Notes: generated from the sequence alone by a model not told the origin. A stretch of DNA of 64,000 nucleotides from Halichoerus grypus (GCF_964656455.1 NC_135715.1:147863935-147927934), one strand, 5' to 3'; shown: positions 1-11,755, counted from the stretch's first letter. Numbers and translations are program-made.

Positions 1-94
1 CAATCACTTTGGGAAGTATCTCTATTTCCCTCTTCCTTTTGTTGACCTCTCAAGCAGCATTTAAAATTATTGAACCACACGTTCTTTTGATGTC

Positions 95-452
95 TTAGTT
101 TGGACTACTAAAACAAAGTACTGGGCTTTGGACTACTAAAAAAAAAGACTGGATGGCTTATAAACAACAGAAATCTATTTCTCACGGTTCTGGAGCCTGG
201 AAGTTTGAGCATGGTTGAGTTCTGGTGAAGCTTACTTCCTGGCTCATCAATGGTTGTCTCTCTGCCAGGCCCTCACATGGCCAAAGGGGTAAGGGAGTTC
301 TCTGATGCCTCTTTCATAAGGGCAATAATCCTATTCATGAAGGCTCCAACCTTATCACCTAATCACTTCTTAAAGGCCCATCTTCTAATAGGAGACTAGG
401 ATTTCAACATATGAATTTTACACAATATTCACAAATATTCAATCTATAACAC
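95..452 (-). mobile_element. MLT1-type (MaLR) LTR remnant
   Basis: Read on the minus strand this matches the 3' half of an MLT1/MaLR LTR: on the plus strand a 'GGCTTATAAACAACAGAAAT' segment is followed by 'TTCTGGAGCCTGG', a Ser/Pro-free AT-rich stretch and 'GGATTTCAACATATGAATTT'. A second copy of the same kind lies at about 37,600-37,960, which supports an interspersed repeat. It is an old fragment with no coding capacity. The word TTTGGACTACTAAAA occurs twice at its left edge (99-113 and 127-141), a small tandem duplication. Confidence 0.75.
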
Positions 453-455
453 ACA

Positions 456-1084
456 CTCTCTTTTGATTATTACGAAAATTTTACAAATCACTCTACTTCA
501 TCCCACCCACTTCTTTTAGGGAAAGTGCCTCACAAGTTGAGAATCTTTTTGGTTGGTGGAGAGAGGAAGAATATAAATCAAGATAAATCTGCACAATGTT
601 TCCAACCTTTGTTTCCTGCAGTTTGTATTACGAAAAGAAAAGGAGTCCTCTTCAGATGGACACATTGTGGGGGTTTCTATAATTTCCTGACACATAATAT
701 TTAAGGTTTCAGATAAAAGATTTTTTAAATAATCTCTAAGCCTAGGATAGAAGATAGCAATTCTTTCAGCATATTAAAATATAAAATATTCACTAGCAGA
801 TTGATCCTTGCCATACAAAGATTTAATACTCCCAAGGCCAGATCTCAGAGTGGCATTGTCCCCTTCTCTTCTCCATCCTTAGGATATAAAGGTTTCCCTC
901 TCTCTCTCCTTACCCTGTTGCTATACAGCTGTGGTATATGGCAAAAGACAGCTAGGGCAGCAAAGCACTTCCTGGAGTCCTTACATCAGTGGGGGTGCAG
1001 TCAGGGGAGGGGAAACTCAGAGCTGGGAAGGGCAATGAGAAGAGCCTGGAAGATAACTCTGCAGAGAGCTCGGGTGTGAGGTAC
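456..1084. other. Unassigned non-coding stretch
   Basis: I see no recognisable gene or repeat family here. A 92-codon open frame at 801-1,079 (plus) has no domain, no biased composition and no flanking splice or promoter signals that I can identify, so I treat it as chance. Confidence 0.5.
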
Positions 1085-1205
1085 ATTGCTAGGGTCCTGG
1101 ACCACCTGGGGGTATTTGTTAACCATGCAGGCCTTCTAAAGCTGAGTCTCTGAGGAGGAGGTTTAGAAATCTACATTTTATGCAGGCGTTAAGAAATATC
1201 TCTCT
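1085..1205 (+). mobile_element. Possible short hAT-Charlie type DNA transposon remnant
   Basis: The order 'GGGTCCTGGACCACCTGGGG', 'TTTGTTAACCATGCAGGCC', 'AGTCTCTGAGGAGGAGG' and 'AATCTACATTTTATGCAGGC' resembles the internal body of mammalian non-autonomous hAT elements. The termini are not preserved, so the family name is uncertain. Confidence 0.4.
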
Positions 1206-1347
1206 TGGTTTAAGATAGGACAGAACTCAGTATGAGCTGTTTTAGATAAATCAGTGCTGACTGCCCTTCTGAAGACTGACTCCTTGAAGTCGAAGTCACA
1301 TAAAATATTTCCCTGGTTCCATTTGTGTGCATAATTAGCTACAAAGG

Positions 1348-1350
1348 CGC

Positions 1351-1384
<34 letters not shown>
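1348..1384. repeat. (GT)n microsatellite
   Basis: An almost pure GT dinucleotide run preceded by GGCGCGC. Runs of this type are usually length-polymorphic. Confidence 0.95.
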
Positions 1385-1387
<3 letters not shown>

Positions 1388-1704
1388 TACAAAATAACCC
1401 TCTCTTCTGTGATATGTGGGGTAGTAGAAAGATAACTTCTAGTTAGGTAACAAGATGAAATTTGATGCCCTAAAAACCAAAAGAGACATTACATATTTCC
1501 AGTATTATTTGTTAGTTTTATTCTTTCAAATGCTATATTGTAATCTTATTTCCCTCACTTAAATGTTCCTGGGAGTACTGGGGAATGGAGGCAGATATTT
1601 CTAATTTTCCTCCATAAATTATTTGCATTTTATGTTTCCCAATTTTAATGCTAATGATGACTTTTATTTTTGCAAATAAAATAACTTACTTCAAAATATT
1701 TTTT

Positions 1705-1875
1705 TAAAAAATTGTAAAGATTTTATTTATTTTAGAAAGAGAAAGATAGTGCCAGCAGGAGGAGGAGCAGAGGGAGAGGAAGATAATCTCCAGCAGATTC
1801 TGTGCTGAGCTCAATCCCAGGATCCTGAGCTGAAATCAAGTTGGGCGCTCAACTGACAGAGCCACCCAGGCACCC
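1705..1875 (-). mobile_element. Can-SINE (tRNA-derived carnivore SINE), minus strand
   Basis: The plus strand shows the reversed tail AAAGATTTTATTTATTTTAG, a purine-rich body and the reversed head GAGCCACCCAGGCACCCC. The 13-base word CAAAATATTTTTT flanks it at 1,692-1,704 and 1,876-1,888 as a target-site duplication. The body is diverged, so it is one of the older copies here. Confidence 0.92.
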
Positions 1876-2111
1876 CAAAATATTTTTTAAATTTTACTTC
1901 AACCTGTTTTTAGCATGACTGATACCATTTTTCTGTAATAGCCAAAAATCTCTCCACAGAACCTTCAAAAACATTTTCAGAAGCATACATTAATTTTTAA
2001 ATAATATTTTCCCTTTAATAAAATTGTAGTTACTTACTGTAGATCATTTAAAATATCTGAAAAATGTAAAGAATTAAAATCATCTGTAAATTAAACTACT
2101 GATAGACTTTT

Positions 2112-2302
2112 TTTTTTAAACATGGAATTTCACTTTATGTATTTATTTGACAGAGAGAGACAGCGAGAGAGGGAACACAAGCAGGGGGAGTGGGAGAGGG
2201 AGATGCAGAGCAGGGAGCCCGATGCGGAGCTCAATCCCAGGACCTGGGATCATGACCTGAGCTGAAGGTAGAGGCTTAACCACTGAGCCATGGAGGCACC
2301 CC
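2112..2302 (-). mobile_element. Can-SINE, minus strand
   Basis: Reversed SINE body with GACAGAGAGAGACAGCGAGA and the head complement ending in GGAGGCACCCC. ACTGATAGACTTTT at 2,098-2,111 is repeated at 2,303-2,316 as the target-site duplication. It is close to the youngest subfamily, except that the tail region reads CATGGAATTTCACTTTATG. Confidence 0.93.
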
Positions 2303-2319
2303 ACTGATAGACTTTTAAT

Positions 2320-2715
2320 ATGCACTTTTACTTGTATGTGTAAGCATATACATTACCCACACATATGCCTGTATTTACCAAATACATATAGTGGGGTTAT
2401 AATCTACCTTAAAAAGTACTGATCCTTTTTAATTATCAGGTCATGGACATTTTTACATGTCACTTAAAATTATCCTAAAACATTATTTTTAACAACTGCA
2501 TAACATGCCATCATATTTTTAAACCACATCTCTATTTAAAGTTTAAGTTAGTGTTGTCAGTATTGTAACATTTTAAGAATACATTAGGTGTTCAGCTCAA
2601 AAGGCCTCTGTGAGACCCTAGCCATTATCGTGACTCATTATATCAATTGGTTTGAAGTGTTTCCCAGTAACAGTGATCTGTGGAAGATAAAGACCACAAA
2701 GGAATTTTACCTCTA
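2320..2715. other. Unassigned AT-rich stretch
   Basis: No gene, exon-like pattern or identifiable repeat is visible. Confidence 0.5.
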
Positions 2716-2717
2716 AA

Positions 2718-2930
2718 GCAGAGTTTCTCAGTCTCAGTCACTATTCACATTTTTGGCTTTTTGGCTGAATAAGCGTATATTGTGGGGGGACTGTCTTGTG
2801 TGTTGTAGGATGTTTAGTAACATCCCTGGCCTCTGCTTACTAGCTGTCAGTAGCACTGCCCACTCCCTATCCAGGTGGGGAGAAAAAACCACACTGGGTT
2901 GAGAACCACTGTTCAGAACAGTTGGTCCTT
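2718..2930 (-). mobile_element. MER5A-like hAT-Charlie DNA transposon remnant
   Basis: The sequence starts with CAGAGTTTCTCAGTCTCAG and ends with GGTTGAGAACCACTG, the two inverted ends of a MER5-type element. Between them lies 'TGTTGTAGGATGTTTAGTAA' and 'CATCCCTGGCCTCTGC', the family's characteristic body read in reverse. It is non-autonomous and has no coding capacity. The 8-bp target duplication is no longer recognisable. Confidence 0.85.
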
Positions 2931-2934
2931 AGTT

Positions 2935-4540
2935 GTCTGTACTCATAAACCCATGCAAGCTGTATAAGTGAGTTTATCTCTCAGGTGGGCCCTGCAGAGG
3001 TGAAAAAAACATTGCAGAACACCTGTTAATGAAGTTAATGTCATGTTTATGAGATCTGTTTGAGCAGTTCATTAATCTCTATGTCCATAACTACAATCTA
3101 GCTCATTCCACTTCACTGTGAACAATTACCACAGGTCATTTACCAAAGGGGGCTGAGTAGGTAAGGGGAGATTCATGTCAGTCATCTTATCTGAAAATAT
3201 AACTCAAAACATGTGTTCCCCTTGTGGTGCACAGCATTGTCTTCTACTACAAATATTGAATCAATGATCTATTATACCTTAGATACCTTTTCTCTTAATC
3301 TAGATTTTTATGGGTTTTTTTCTTCTGATTAAAAATGTTGTGTGCTTTATAGTTTATTATGACTCAGATGGAAGGTAGAAATGTGCAGTTGCTGTGTCTA
3401 GTCATGCACGTTATCTACTGCACAAATCCTGGCCCTGCCATTCAAAACCCCGTTGATGTAACATGTCTGCTAGAGTTGGGCAACACTTGACTGCAAGCCT
3501 GGGACATTTGTCTAAATTGTACTCTCTCCTCTTTTGACACCGCTGCATCTAAGTGTCCTAAAATTCAAAAAATTTTGCTCTGTGACAATGCAAGAACATC
3601 TGTTTATGAATACTGACTGAAATGCTCTTTCACATTTTAATGTGTGATTTTTTTCGACATGTCTCATAGGATTGTGCTTAGTTATAAAAACTGTTCCCTG
3701 GATATATTTCTTAGTATTTTATAGAAGATTTCATTTCAATAAGTACCTGTCAAGATGTGTAAAGCTCTATTGGAAACACATATTTGAAATAAGACAATGT
3801 AGTTAGGGAATCATCTACCTGAAAACCCAGTTCAGGGATGCTGGCAGAAGTTAAACAAATATAATAATGCAGTGTTCAATTAAATAACTTACTAATAAAA
3901 GGGCACACCATTATGGGAGGGAAGAATTCTGACAGATATGCTTGAGAAATTATTCTAAGGGTTGGTATTTGAATAGGAATTGCAGTGTGACTAGATTAAT
4001 TTTTTTTTTTTACATTTTTTTGACATTTTAGAATGTTTCTATAAGAATCAAGGGATGGTAAATAAAAGCTGAGGAAGTTCTATGGTTGTGAAAATTTGGT
4101 GTTTATTCCCAACCTCTACTCTGTATTCTTTTGGCAACAGTGCCAATTTTTATTTGGGAATCAACCCCACATGCCGTCTTCTGTCCATATGCATAGGTGG
4201 GCCCACACCATGTCTCAGAAGTGAAGCATGTGACCCAGTCCTAAAACAATCAGTGCATTGCATTTTCCTGACTACAATGATAGATTGGGGATAGACATGG
4301 GACTCAGTCAAAATGATCAAGAGACAAAGAGACTTTTGCTAACTTGTATGCAGATAGGGGAACCTAGATGCAAAGCTACAGAGCATGTTCCACAAACTTT
4401 GAAGGGTAGAATACAGTGAAGAAATCAATTTTAAGAATAGTGATTCATTGTAGATATCAGAAATTGTTAGATAAATCCACTTTCTCTCAATTCTGTTTAT
4501 TGCCTCAATTTATTATGCTTCCACTGGTATATGGTGTAGC
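2935..4540. other. Unassigned non-coding stretch
   Basis: No recognisable gene or repeat. A 70-codon open frame at 4,082-4,294 (plus) has no family resemblance I can name and no supporting context. Confidence 0.5.
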
Positions 4541-4544
4541 ACTA

Positions 4545-4870
4545 ACATTTGAAATGTTGAAAGATAAACTCAGATATGTTAAAAATTTTAAGAGTTTACT
4601 TGAGCAAAATCAGTTCAAACTGGGCAGCACCAAAGTGGAAATGATTAGGAGTACTGCACTGTAGTAGCTTGGGGAGAGACTTTTTATTAAGAAAAGGTGG
4701 AAGCAAAGCAAGAAAATTATTTGATTAGCTATAACTTAAGGGTGTGTCTTTTTTTGGCAAAGCCTGGTTGGCTGTTGTGATTGGTTGTCCTTAGGTTTTT
4801 ATTTCTTAAACCTTAGGCATTTATAGGCCTAGGTTTTTGGTTTGCTCACATCGGCTTCTAAGGTATTAAG
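4545..4870. mobile_element. Possible old LTR fragment
   Basis: A stretch beginning near 'TTTTAAGAGTTTACTTGAGC', followed by GC-poor text, resembles antisense LTR sequences of old mammalian endogenous retroviruses. Boundaries and target duplication are not visible, so this is a weak call. Part of it overlaps an 82-codon chance open frame (4,416-4,664). Confidence 0.3.
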
Positions 4871-5566
4871 ACCTCCTCAGTCTAATGGCCTCCTTGTTTG
4901 ATTAATTTAACAGTACTTATCAGATGATTAGGTGAAAGGTAAATTTTTTTTACAAGGATCTTGAATTTGATCTGGTATGTGAAACAAAATGGAAACATGA
5001 AAAAATTAAATGTACAGAGGCAATGGTTTAATTTGGTAATCCTAGCATTACTGGGAAAGGTCATTGGGGTTCATGTCTTTTAGTCACAGTAAGAATTGAA
5101 CATGCACATTTTCACTTTTTACTTTTTTTTTTAATTTTATTTTATTATGTTATGTTAATCACCATACAGTACATCATTAATTTTTGATGTACTGTTCCAT
5201 GGTTCATTGTTTGCGTATAACACCATTCAATACATGCCCTCTTTAATACCCATCACCGGGCTAACCCATTCTCTCACCCCCCTCCCCTCTAGAACTCTCA
5301 GTTTGTTTCTCAGAGTACATAGTGTCTCATGGCTCATCTCCCCCTCCGATTTCCCCCTCTTCATTTTTCCCTTCCACTATCTTCTTCTTCTTCTTCTTTT
5401 TTTTTAACATATATTATTTGTTTCAGAGGTACAGGTCTGTGATTCATCAGTCTTAAACAATTCACAGCAATAACCATAGCACATACCCTCCCCAATGTCC
5501 ATCACCCAGCCACCCCATCCCTCCCACCACCCACCACTTCAGCAACCCTCAGTTTGTTTCCTGAGA

Positions 5567-8500
5567 TTAAGAATTCCTCATATCAGTGAGATCATATGAT
5601 ACATGTCTTTCTCTGATTGACTTCTTTCGCTTAGCATAATACCCTCTAGTTCCATCCACGTCATTACAAATAGCAAGATTTCGGGTTTTCTTTTTTTTTT
5701 TTATGGCTGCACAATATTCCATTGTATATATATACCACATCTTCTTTATCCACTCATCTGTTGATGGACATCTTGGCTCTTTCCATAGTTTGGCTATTGT
5801 GGACATTGCTGCTGTAAACATTGGGGTGCACATACCCCTTTGGATCACTACATTTGTATCTTTGGGGTAAATACCCAGTAGTGCAATTGCTGGGTCATAG
5901 GGTAGCTCTATTTTCAACTTTTTGAGGAACCTCCATACTGTTTTCCAGAGTGGCTGCACCAGCTTGCATTCCCACCCACAGTGTAGGAGGGTTCCCCTTT
6001 CTCTGCATCCTCGCCAACATCTGTCGTTTCCTGAATTGTTAATTTTAGCCATTCTGACTGGTGTGAGGTGGTATCTCATTGAGGTTTTGATTTGGATTTC
6101 CCTGATGCCGAGCGATGTTGAGTACTTTTTCATGTGTCTGTTGGCCATTTGGATGTCTTCTTTGGAAAAATGTCTGTTCATGTCTTCTGCCCATTTCTTG
6201 ATTGGATTCTTTGTTCTTTGGGTGTTGAGTTTGATAAGTTCTTTATAGATTTTGGATACTAGCCCTTTATCTGATATGTCATTGGCAAATATCTTCTCCC
6301 ATTCTATTGGTTGTCTTTTGGTTTTGTTGACTGTTTCCTTGGCTGTGCAAAAGCTTTTTATCTTGATGAAGGCCCAATAGTTCATTTTTGCCCTTGCTCC
6401 CCTGGCCTCTGGTGATGTTTCTAGGAAGAAGTTGCTGTGGCTGAGGTCGAAGAGGTTGCTGCCTCTGTTCTCCTCTAGGATTTTGATGGACTCCTGTCTC
6501 ACATTTAGGTCTTTCAACCATTTGGAGTCTATTTTTGTGTGTGGTGTAAGGAAATGGTCCAGTTTCATTCTTCTGCATGTGGCTGTCCAATTTTCCCAAC
6601 ACCATTTGTTGAAGAGACTGTCTTTTTTCCATTGGACATTCTTTCCTGCTTTGTCAAAGAATAGTTGACCATAGAATTGAGGGTCCATTTCTGGGCTCTC
6701 TGTTCTGTTCCATTGATCTATGTGTCTGTTTTTGTGCCAGTACCATACCGTCTTGATGATGACAGCTTTGTAATAGAGCTTGAAGTCTGGAATTGTGATG
6801 CTACCAGTTTTGCTTTTCTTTTTCAACATTCCTCTGGCTATGTGGGGTCTTTTCTGGTTCCATACAAATTTTAGGATTATTTGTTCCATTTCTTTGAAAA
6901 AAGTGGATGGTATTTTGACAGGGATTGCATTGAATGTATAGACTGCTCTAGGCAGCATTGACATCTTCACAATATTTGTTCTTCCAATCCATGAGTATGG
7001 AACGTTTTTCCATTTCTTTGTATCTTCCTCAATTTCTTTCATGAGTATTTTATAGTTTTCTGAGTACAGATCCTTTGCCTCTTTGGTTAGATTTATTCCT
7101 AGGTATCTTACGGTTTTGGGTGCAATTATCAATGGGATTGACTCCTTAATTTCTCTTTCTTCTGTCTTATTGTTGGTATATAGGAATGCAACTGATTTCT
7201 GTACATTGATTTTATATCCTGCCACTTTATTGAATTCCTGTATGAGTTCTAGCAGTTTTGGGGTGGAGTCTTTTGGGTTTTCCACGTAAAGTATCATATC
7301 ATCTGCAAAGAGTGAGAGTTTGACTTCTTCTTTGCTGATTCGTGTGCCTTTTATTTCTTTTTGTTGTCTGATGGCTGTGGCTAGGACTTCTAATACTATG
7401 TTGAATAGCAGTGGTGATAGTGGACATCCCTTCCGCGTTCCTGACCTTAGGGGGAAAGCTCTCAGTTTTTCCCCATTGAGAATGATATTTGCTGTGGGTT
7501 TTTCATAGATGGCTTTTATGATATTGAGGTATGTACCCTCTATCCCTAGACTCTGAAGAGTTTTGATCAAGAAAGGATGCTGTAGTTTGTCAAATGCTTT
7601 TTCTGCATCTATTGAGAGGATCATATGATTCTTGTTCTTTCTTTTGTTAATGTATTGTATCACATTGATTGATTTGTGGATGTTGAACCAACCTTGCAGC
7701 CCAGGGATAAATCCCACTTGGTCATGGTGAATAATCCTTTTAATGTACCGTTGGATCCTACTGGCTAGTATTTTAGTGAGAATTTTTCCGTCCATGTTCA
7801 TCAGGGATATTGGTCTGTAATTCTCCTTTTTGATGGGGTCTTTGGTTTTGGGATCAAGGTAATGGTGGTCTCATAAAACGAGTTTGGAAGTTTTCCTTCC
7901 ATTTCTATTTTTGGAACAGTTTCAGAAGAATAGGTATTAATTCTTCTTGAAATGTTTGGTAGAATTCCCCTGGGAAGCCATCTGGCCCTGAGCTCTTGTT
8001 TGTTGGGAGATTTTTGATGACTGCTTCAATTTCCTTAGTGGTTATGGGTCTGTTCAGGTTTTCTATTTCTTCCTGGTTCAGTTTTGGTAGTTGATACATC
8101 TCTAGGAAAGCATCCATTTCTTCCAGATTATCTAATTTGCTGGCATAGAGTTGCTCATAATATGTTTTTATAATTGTTTGTATTTCTTTGGTGTTGGTTG
8201 TGATCTCTCCTCTTTCATTCATGATTTTATTTATTTGGGTCATTTCTCTTTTCTTTTTGATAAGTCTGGCCAGGGGTTTATCAATCTTATTAATTCTTTC
8301 AAAGAACCAGCTACTGGTTTCGTTGATATGCCCATGTTAGGGGCATAGATATTTACAATTGTTAGATCTTCTTGTTGGATAGACCCTTTAAGTATCATAT
8401 AGTGCCCTTCCTCATCTCTTATTATAGTCTGGTTTAAAATCTAATTTGTCTGATATAAGGATTGCCACCCCAGCTTTCTTTTGATGTCCATTAGCATGGT

Positions 8501-8685
8501 AAATAGTTTCCCACCCCCTCACTTTCGGTCTGGAGAAGTCTTTGGGTATAAAGTGAATCTCTTGCAGACAGTATATTGATAGGTCTTGTTTTTTTTATCC
8601 AATCTGATACACTGTGTCTTTTGATTGGGGCATTTAGCCCATTTACATTCAGGGTAACTATTGAAAGATAGGAATTTAGTGGCAT
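5567..8685 (-). pseudogene. L1 ORF2 (endonuclease/reverse transcriptase), broken
   Basis: ORF2 encodes the L1 endonuclease and reverse transcriptase. The start at 8,685 is recognisable from the LNVNGLNAPIKRH motif. A frameshift follows at an A-run near 8,590. Around 8,330 the 'NIYAPNMG' segment of the endonuclease joins directly to the '[14 protein letters not shown]' linker; from the usual ORF2 length about 0.6 kb, including much of the catalytic endonuclease, is deleted. A linker fragment is open at 8,243-7,905, followed by a stop and frameshift. From 7,801 to 5,567 a 744-codon frame contains SIDAEKAFD (motif A, residues 63-71), a [10 protein letters not shown] block, the FADD catalytic motif (165-168) and the C-terminal CX3CX7HX4C cysteine motif. 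It is a dead copy, but the polymerase half is largely intact. Confidence 0.95.
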
Positions 8686-8766
8686 TGTATTGCCTGTAAT
8701 GTGATTGTTACTGTAAATTGTCTGTGTTCCTTTCTGGTCTATGTTACTTTTAGGCTCTCTCTTTGC

Positions 8767-9642
8767 TTAGAGGACCGCTTTCAGTATTTCTTGTAGGGCT
8801 AGTTTTGTCTTTGCAAATTCTTTTAGTTTTTGTTTGTCCTGGAAGATTTTTATCTCTCCTTCTATTTTCAGTGACAGCTTAGCTGGATATAGTATTCTTG
8901 GCTCCATATTTTTCTCTTTTACTGCTCTGAATATATCATGCCCGTCCTTTCTGGCCTGCCAGGTCTCTGTTGATAGGTCTGTTGCCAATCTAATGTTTCT
9001 ACCATTGTAGGTTACAGACCTCTTGTCCCAAGCTGCTTTCAGGATTTTCTCTTTGTCTCTGAGACTCGTAAGTTTTACTAGTAGATGTCAGGGTGTTGAC
9101 CAATTTTTATTGATTTTGAGGGGGGTTCTCTGTGCCGCCTGGATTTTGATGCCTGTTTCCTTCCCCAAATTAGGGAAGTTCTCTGCTATAATTTGCTCCA
9201 ATATACCTTCTGCCCCTCTCTCTTTCTTCTTCTTCTGGGATCCCAGTTATATTAATGTTGTTTCATCTTATGGTATCTCTTATCTCTCGAATTCTGTCCT
9301 CATGATCCAGTAGTTTATCTTTTTCTCAGCTTCTTTATTCTCCATCATTTGGTGTTCTATATCACTAATTCTCTCTTCTGCTTCATTTATCCTAGCAGTT
9401 AGAGTCTCCAGTTTTGATTGCACCTCATTAATAGCCTTTTTGATTTCAACTTGGTTAGATTTTAGCTCTTTTATTTCTCCAGAAAGCGTTTCTCTAGTAT
9501 CTTCCATGCCTTTTTCAAGCCCAGCTAGTATCTTTATAATCGTCATTCTGAACTCTAGTTCCGACATCTTACTAATGTCCATATTGCTTAGGTCCCTGGC
9601 AGTCAGTACTGCCTCTTGTTCTTTTTTTTTTAGTTTTTCCAT
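8767..9642 (-). pseudogene. L1 ORF1 (RNA-binding chaperone), broken
   Basis: ORF1 encodes the trimeric nucleic-acid chaperone of the L1 particle. The likely start codon is at 9,640-9,642 (MEKLKKKEQEAV). The first part, to about 9,280, is a heptad-rich coiled coil, with 'KSNQVEIKKAINEVQSKLE' and 'RINEAEERISDIE'. The frame then breaks. The C-terminal domain is open at 8,988-8,767, with 'MATDLSTETWQARK', 'ILYPAKLSLK' and 'ALQEILKAVL'. The open frame continuing upstream of 9,642 to 9,870 is a low-complexity, phenylalanine-rich read-through of the A-rich spacer and is not part of ORF1. Confidence 0.92.
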
Positions 9643-9699
9643 CTTGTCATCTTGTCCAGAGGAGACTAGATGAATGAGAGAAGAAAATGCTAACAGGGT

Positions 9700-10345
9700 A
9701 ACCACAACCCCAGAAAAATGTACACTAAACAAATCAGAAGAGACCTGAAACCACGGGAAAAGAAAGGGAAAGAAAGAAAAAAGAAAAAGAAGAAAATAAA
9801 AAAAAGAAAAAGAAAAAAAAAGAATATGATCAAATATGATCAGGCTGGTGAACAGATCAGTGCCACACACTAGATTTTGGGCATATTTTGGTCTGTTAGA
9901 AGAAACTGCCTCCCAAAATTTTAAAGAAAGAAAAACTTATATATGTACAAAAATAAGGGTAAATATGATGAAGGGATGGAATATGACTGTAAAGATGAAA
10001 ATTATAAAAGATTTTATAAAAGGAACTAATAAGAAGTTAGTTGAAAAAAGAAAGAAGAGAGAAAAAAAAGAGAGAGAGAATGTGATCAAGCAGAGACTAG
10101 AACAAATCCATACACTAGAGATTTAGGATATTTTGGTCTGTTAGAAGAAACTGTATCCCAAAATTTTAAAGAGAGAACAACTTATATATATACACCAAAA
10201 ATAAGGTTAACTACAATTAAGGGATAGAATATGACTCTAAAAATGAAAAATATAAAAGATTTTTAAAGAAGGGATTGATAAGATGTTGGTTGAAAAAGGG
10301 AAAAGAAAAATTCAAAAAAAAATAGAAAAAGAAAAAAAGAAAATT
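9700..10345 (-). repeat. Tandem units of 245 bp in the L1 5' UTR
   Basis: TTTTGGTCTG begins at 9,886 and again at 10,131, a period of 245 bases. The words after it recur in the same order: TTAGAAGAAACTG, CCCAAAATTTTAAAGA, ACTTATATAT, AAGGGAT and AATATGACT. Each unit also ends in a long A/G-rich run. The repeats lie between the GC-rich promoter part and ORF1, as tandem 5' UTR units do in other L1 lineages. Confidence 0.85.
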
Positions 10346-10360
10346 AAAAATATTAACTTT

Positions 10361-10559
10361 TTTTTTTTTTAAAGATTGTATTGATTTATTTGACAGAGAG
10401 AGACACAGTGAGAGAGGGAACACAAGCAGGGGGAGTGGGAGAGGGAGAAGCAGGCTCCCCACTGAGCAGAGAGCCCGACACGGGGCTCGATCCCAAGACC
10501 CTGGGATCATGACCTGAGCCGAAGGCAGACGCTTAATGACTGAGCCACCCAGGTGCCCC
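10361..10559 (-). mobile_element. Can-SINE nested in the L1 5' UTR
   Basis: A young reversed SINE with GAGAGAGACACAGTGAGAGA and the head complement GAGCCACCCAGGTGCCCC. A 16-base target duplication, TAAAAATATTAACTTT, lies at 10,345-10,360 and 10,560-10,575. It splits L1 sequence, so it is younger than the L1. Confidence 0.96.
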
Positions 10560-10599
10560 TAAAAATATTAACTTTGAAAGACTAAAGAATCATGGTAAA

Positions 10600-11731
10600 A
10601 AAGCCATGGATTCTATGTGCATTACTCCCCTAGCCCTGGAGTTCTGCCGTTCTCATTGATCGGTAAACTTGGTCTTGGCTGGCTGTTCTGCTGATCTTCT
10701 GGGGGAGGGGCCTGTTGCCGTGGTTCCCAAATGTCTTTGCGGGAGGCAGAATTGCCCCGCCCTTGCTGGTCTGGGCTAAGTAATCTGCTCGGGTTTGCTC
10801 TCGGGAGCTTTTGTTCCCTGCAAGCTTTCCGTACAGCTTTGGAGGATGAGAGTGAAAATTGCAGCCTCCCAATCTCTGCCTGGAGGAGCTGAGAGCTCAG
10901 AGTGCCACTCCTCAGTGCGCCCCCAGATAAAAGCAGTCAGTCACTCCCATCTCCCCCGTCTCTGGCCGCACTCCGTGCTCACCCGGCCTGTGACGGAGCA
11001 TTTCTATCTCTGGCACCCAACTCGGTGTGGAGTCTCCAAACCCAGCAGATCCCTGCAGTGCACTCCCCCGCCGCTCCTCCCAGGGGAGGAAGGGGAGTCT
11101 CCCCGGATCTGCCACTTGTTGGGTCCCTGCTGGAAGAGCAGTGGCCTGACTGTGCCACAGATCATGGTTTATGGCAACCCCGAGCTGAGAGCCCACTCCT
11201 CAGCTCCGTCTCTGCAGCCGGCTTCCCCACTCTGATACCTGGGAGCTCTTCTGCACTCAGTCACCCCCGGTCTTTCTGTGACCCCAAGGGTCCCGAGACC
11301 ACACTGTCCCAGCGAGGGTTCCACCCCCCGCTTAGCCACTGGAGCAACATCCCTCAGCGGAGCAGACTTCTAAAAGTTCGGATTTTGTGCTTTGCTGCTC
11401 TATCACTTGCCAGTAGCGGCTGACAGAGGCTCCCTCCCCCCAGGGTCTATCTTCCCGAATGTTGCCTCGGATTCACTTCTCTGCATGTCCTACCTTCCAG
11501 AAAGTGGTCGCTTTTCTGTTCAGAGAGTTGCTGTTATTCTTTTCTTTGATCTCCAGCAATGAGTTTTGAGTGAAGCTTTCTCTCTGTGCTGATGAGATTC
11601 ATGCTACCAATGACAGTGGGGAGGACACCTGCCCAGCAGCCTCACCCCAATGAGCCTTCTCCACGAAGCAACTCTGGCGCTGGAAGAATCGCGCACCCAT
11701 GCACCAGCACCCCTGCGCAGCCGCAGAAACC
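10600..11731 (-). promoter_or_regulatory. GC-rich L1 5' UTR (internal promoter region)
   Basis: This stretch is markedly richer in G+C and CpG than its surroundings and occupies the 5' end of the minus-strand L1, where the family's internal RNA polymerase II promoter lies. Several overlapping open frames here, on both strands and up to 173 codons, come from the GC-rich composition and lack protein features. The promoter role is inferred from position. Confidence 0.7.
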
Positions 11732-11746
11732 CACTTTTTACTTTTT

Positions 11747-11755
11747 AAAAAAGAT

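Larger units (their letters stand above)
5118..11731 (-). mobile_element. Near full-length young L1 LINE, minus strand, inactive
   Basis: Read on the minus strand this has every L1 part in order: a GC-rich 5' UTR (11,731 to about 10,600), an A-rich tandemly repeated spacer (about 10,600-9,700), ORF1 (9,642-8,767), ORF2 (8,685-5,567), a 3' UTR and an A-rich tail at 5,118-5,135. CACTTTTTACTTTTT occurs at 5,113-5,127 and 11,732-11,746 and is the target-site duplication. The right copy ends at TTTTT/AAAA, the usual L1 endonuclease cut. Both ORFs carry frameshifts, and ORF2 has lost much of the endonuclease region, so the element cannot move by itself. A Can-SINE sits inside its 5' UTR. Confidence 0.97.

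Noticed and set aside
801..1079. 92-codon plus-strand open frame
   Set aside because: No domain, signal, codon pattern or conserved neighbour; compatible with chance in non-coding DNA.
5922..7508. Plus-strand open frames of 62-108 codons
   Set aside because: They are antisense shadows of L1 ORF2.
10630..11423. Cluster of overlapping open frames of up to 173 codons on both strands
   Set aside because: They fall in the GC-rich L1 5' UTR and share no protein family features; stop codons are simply rarer there.
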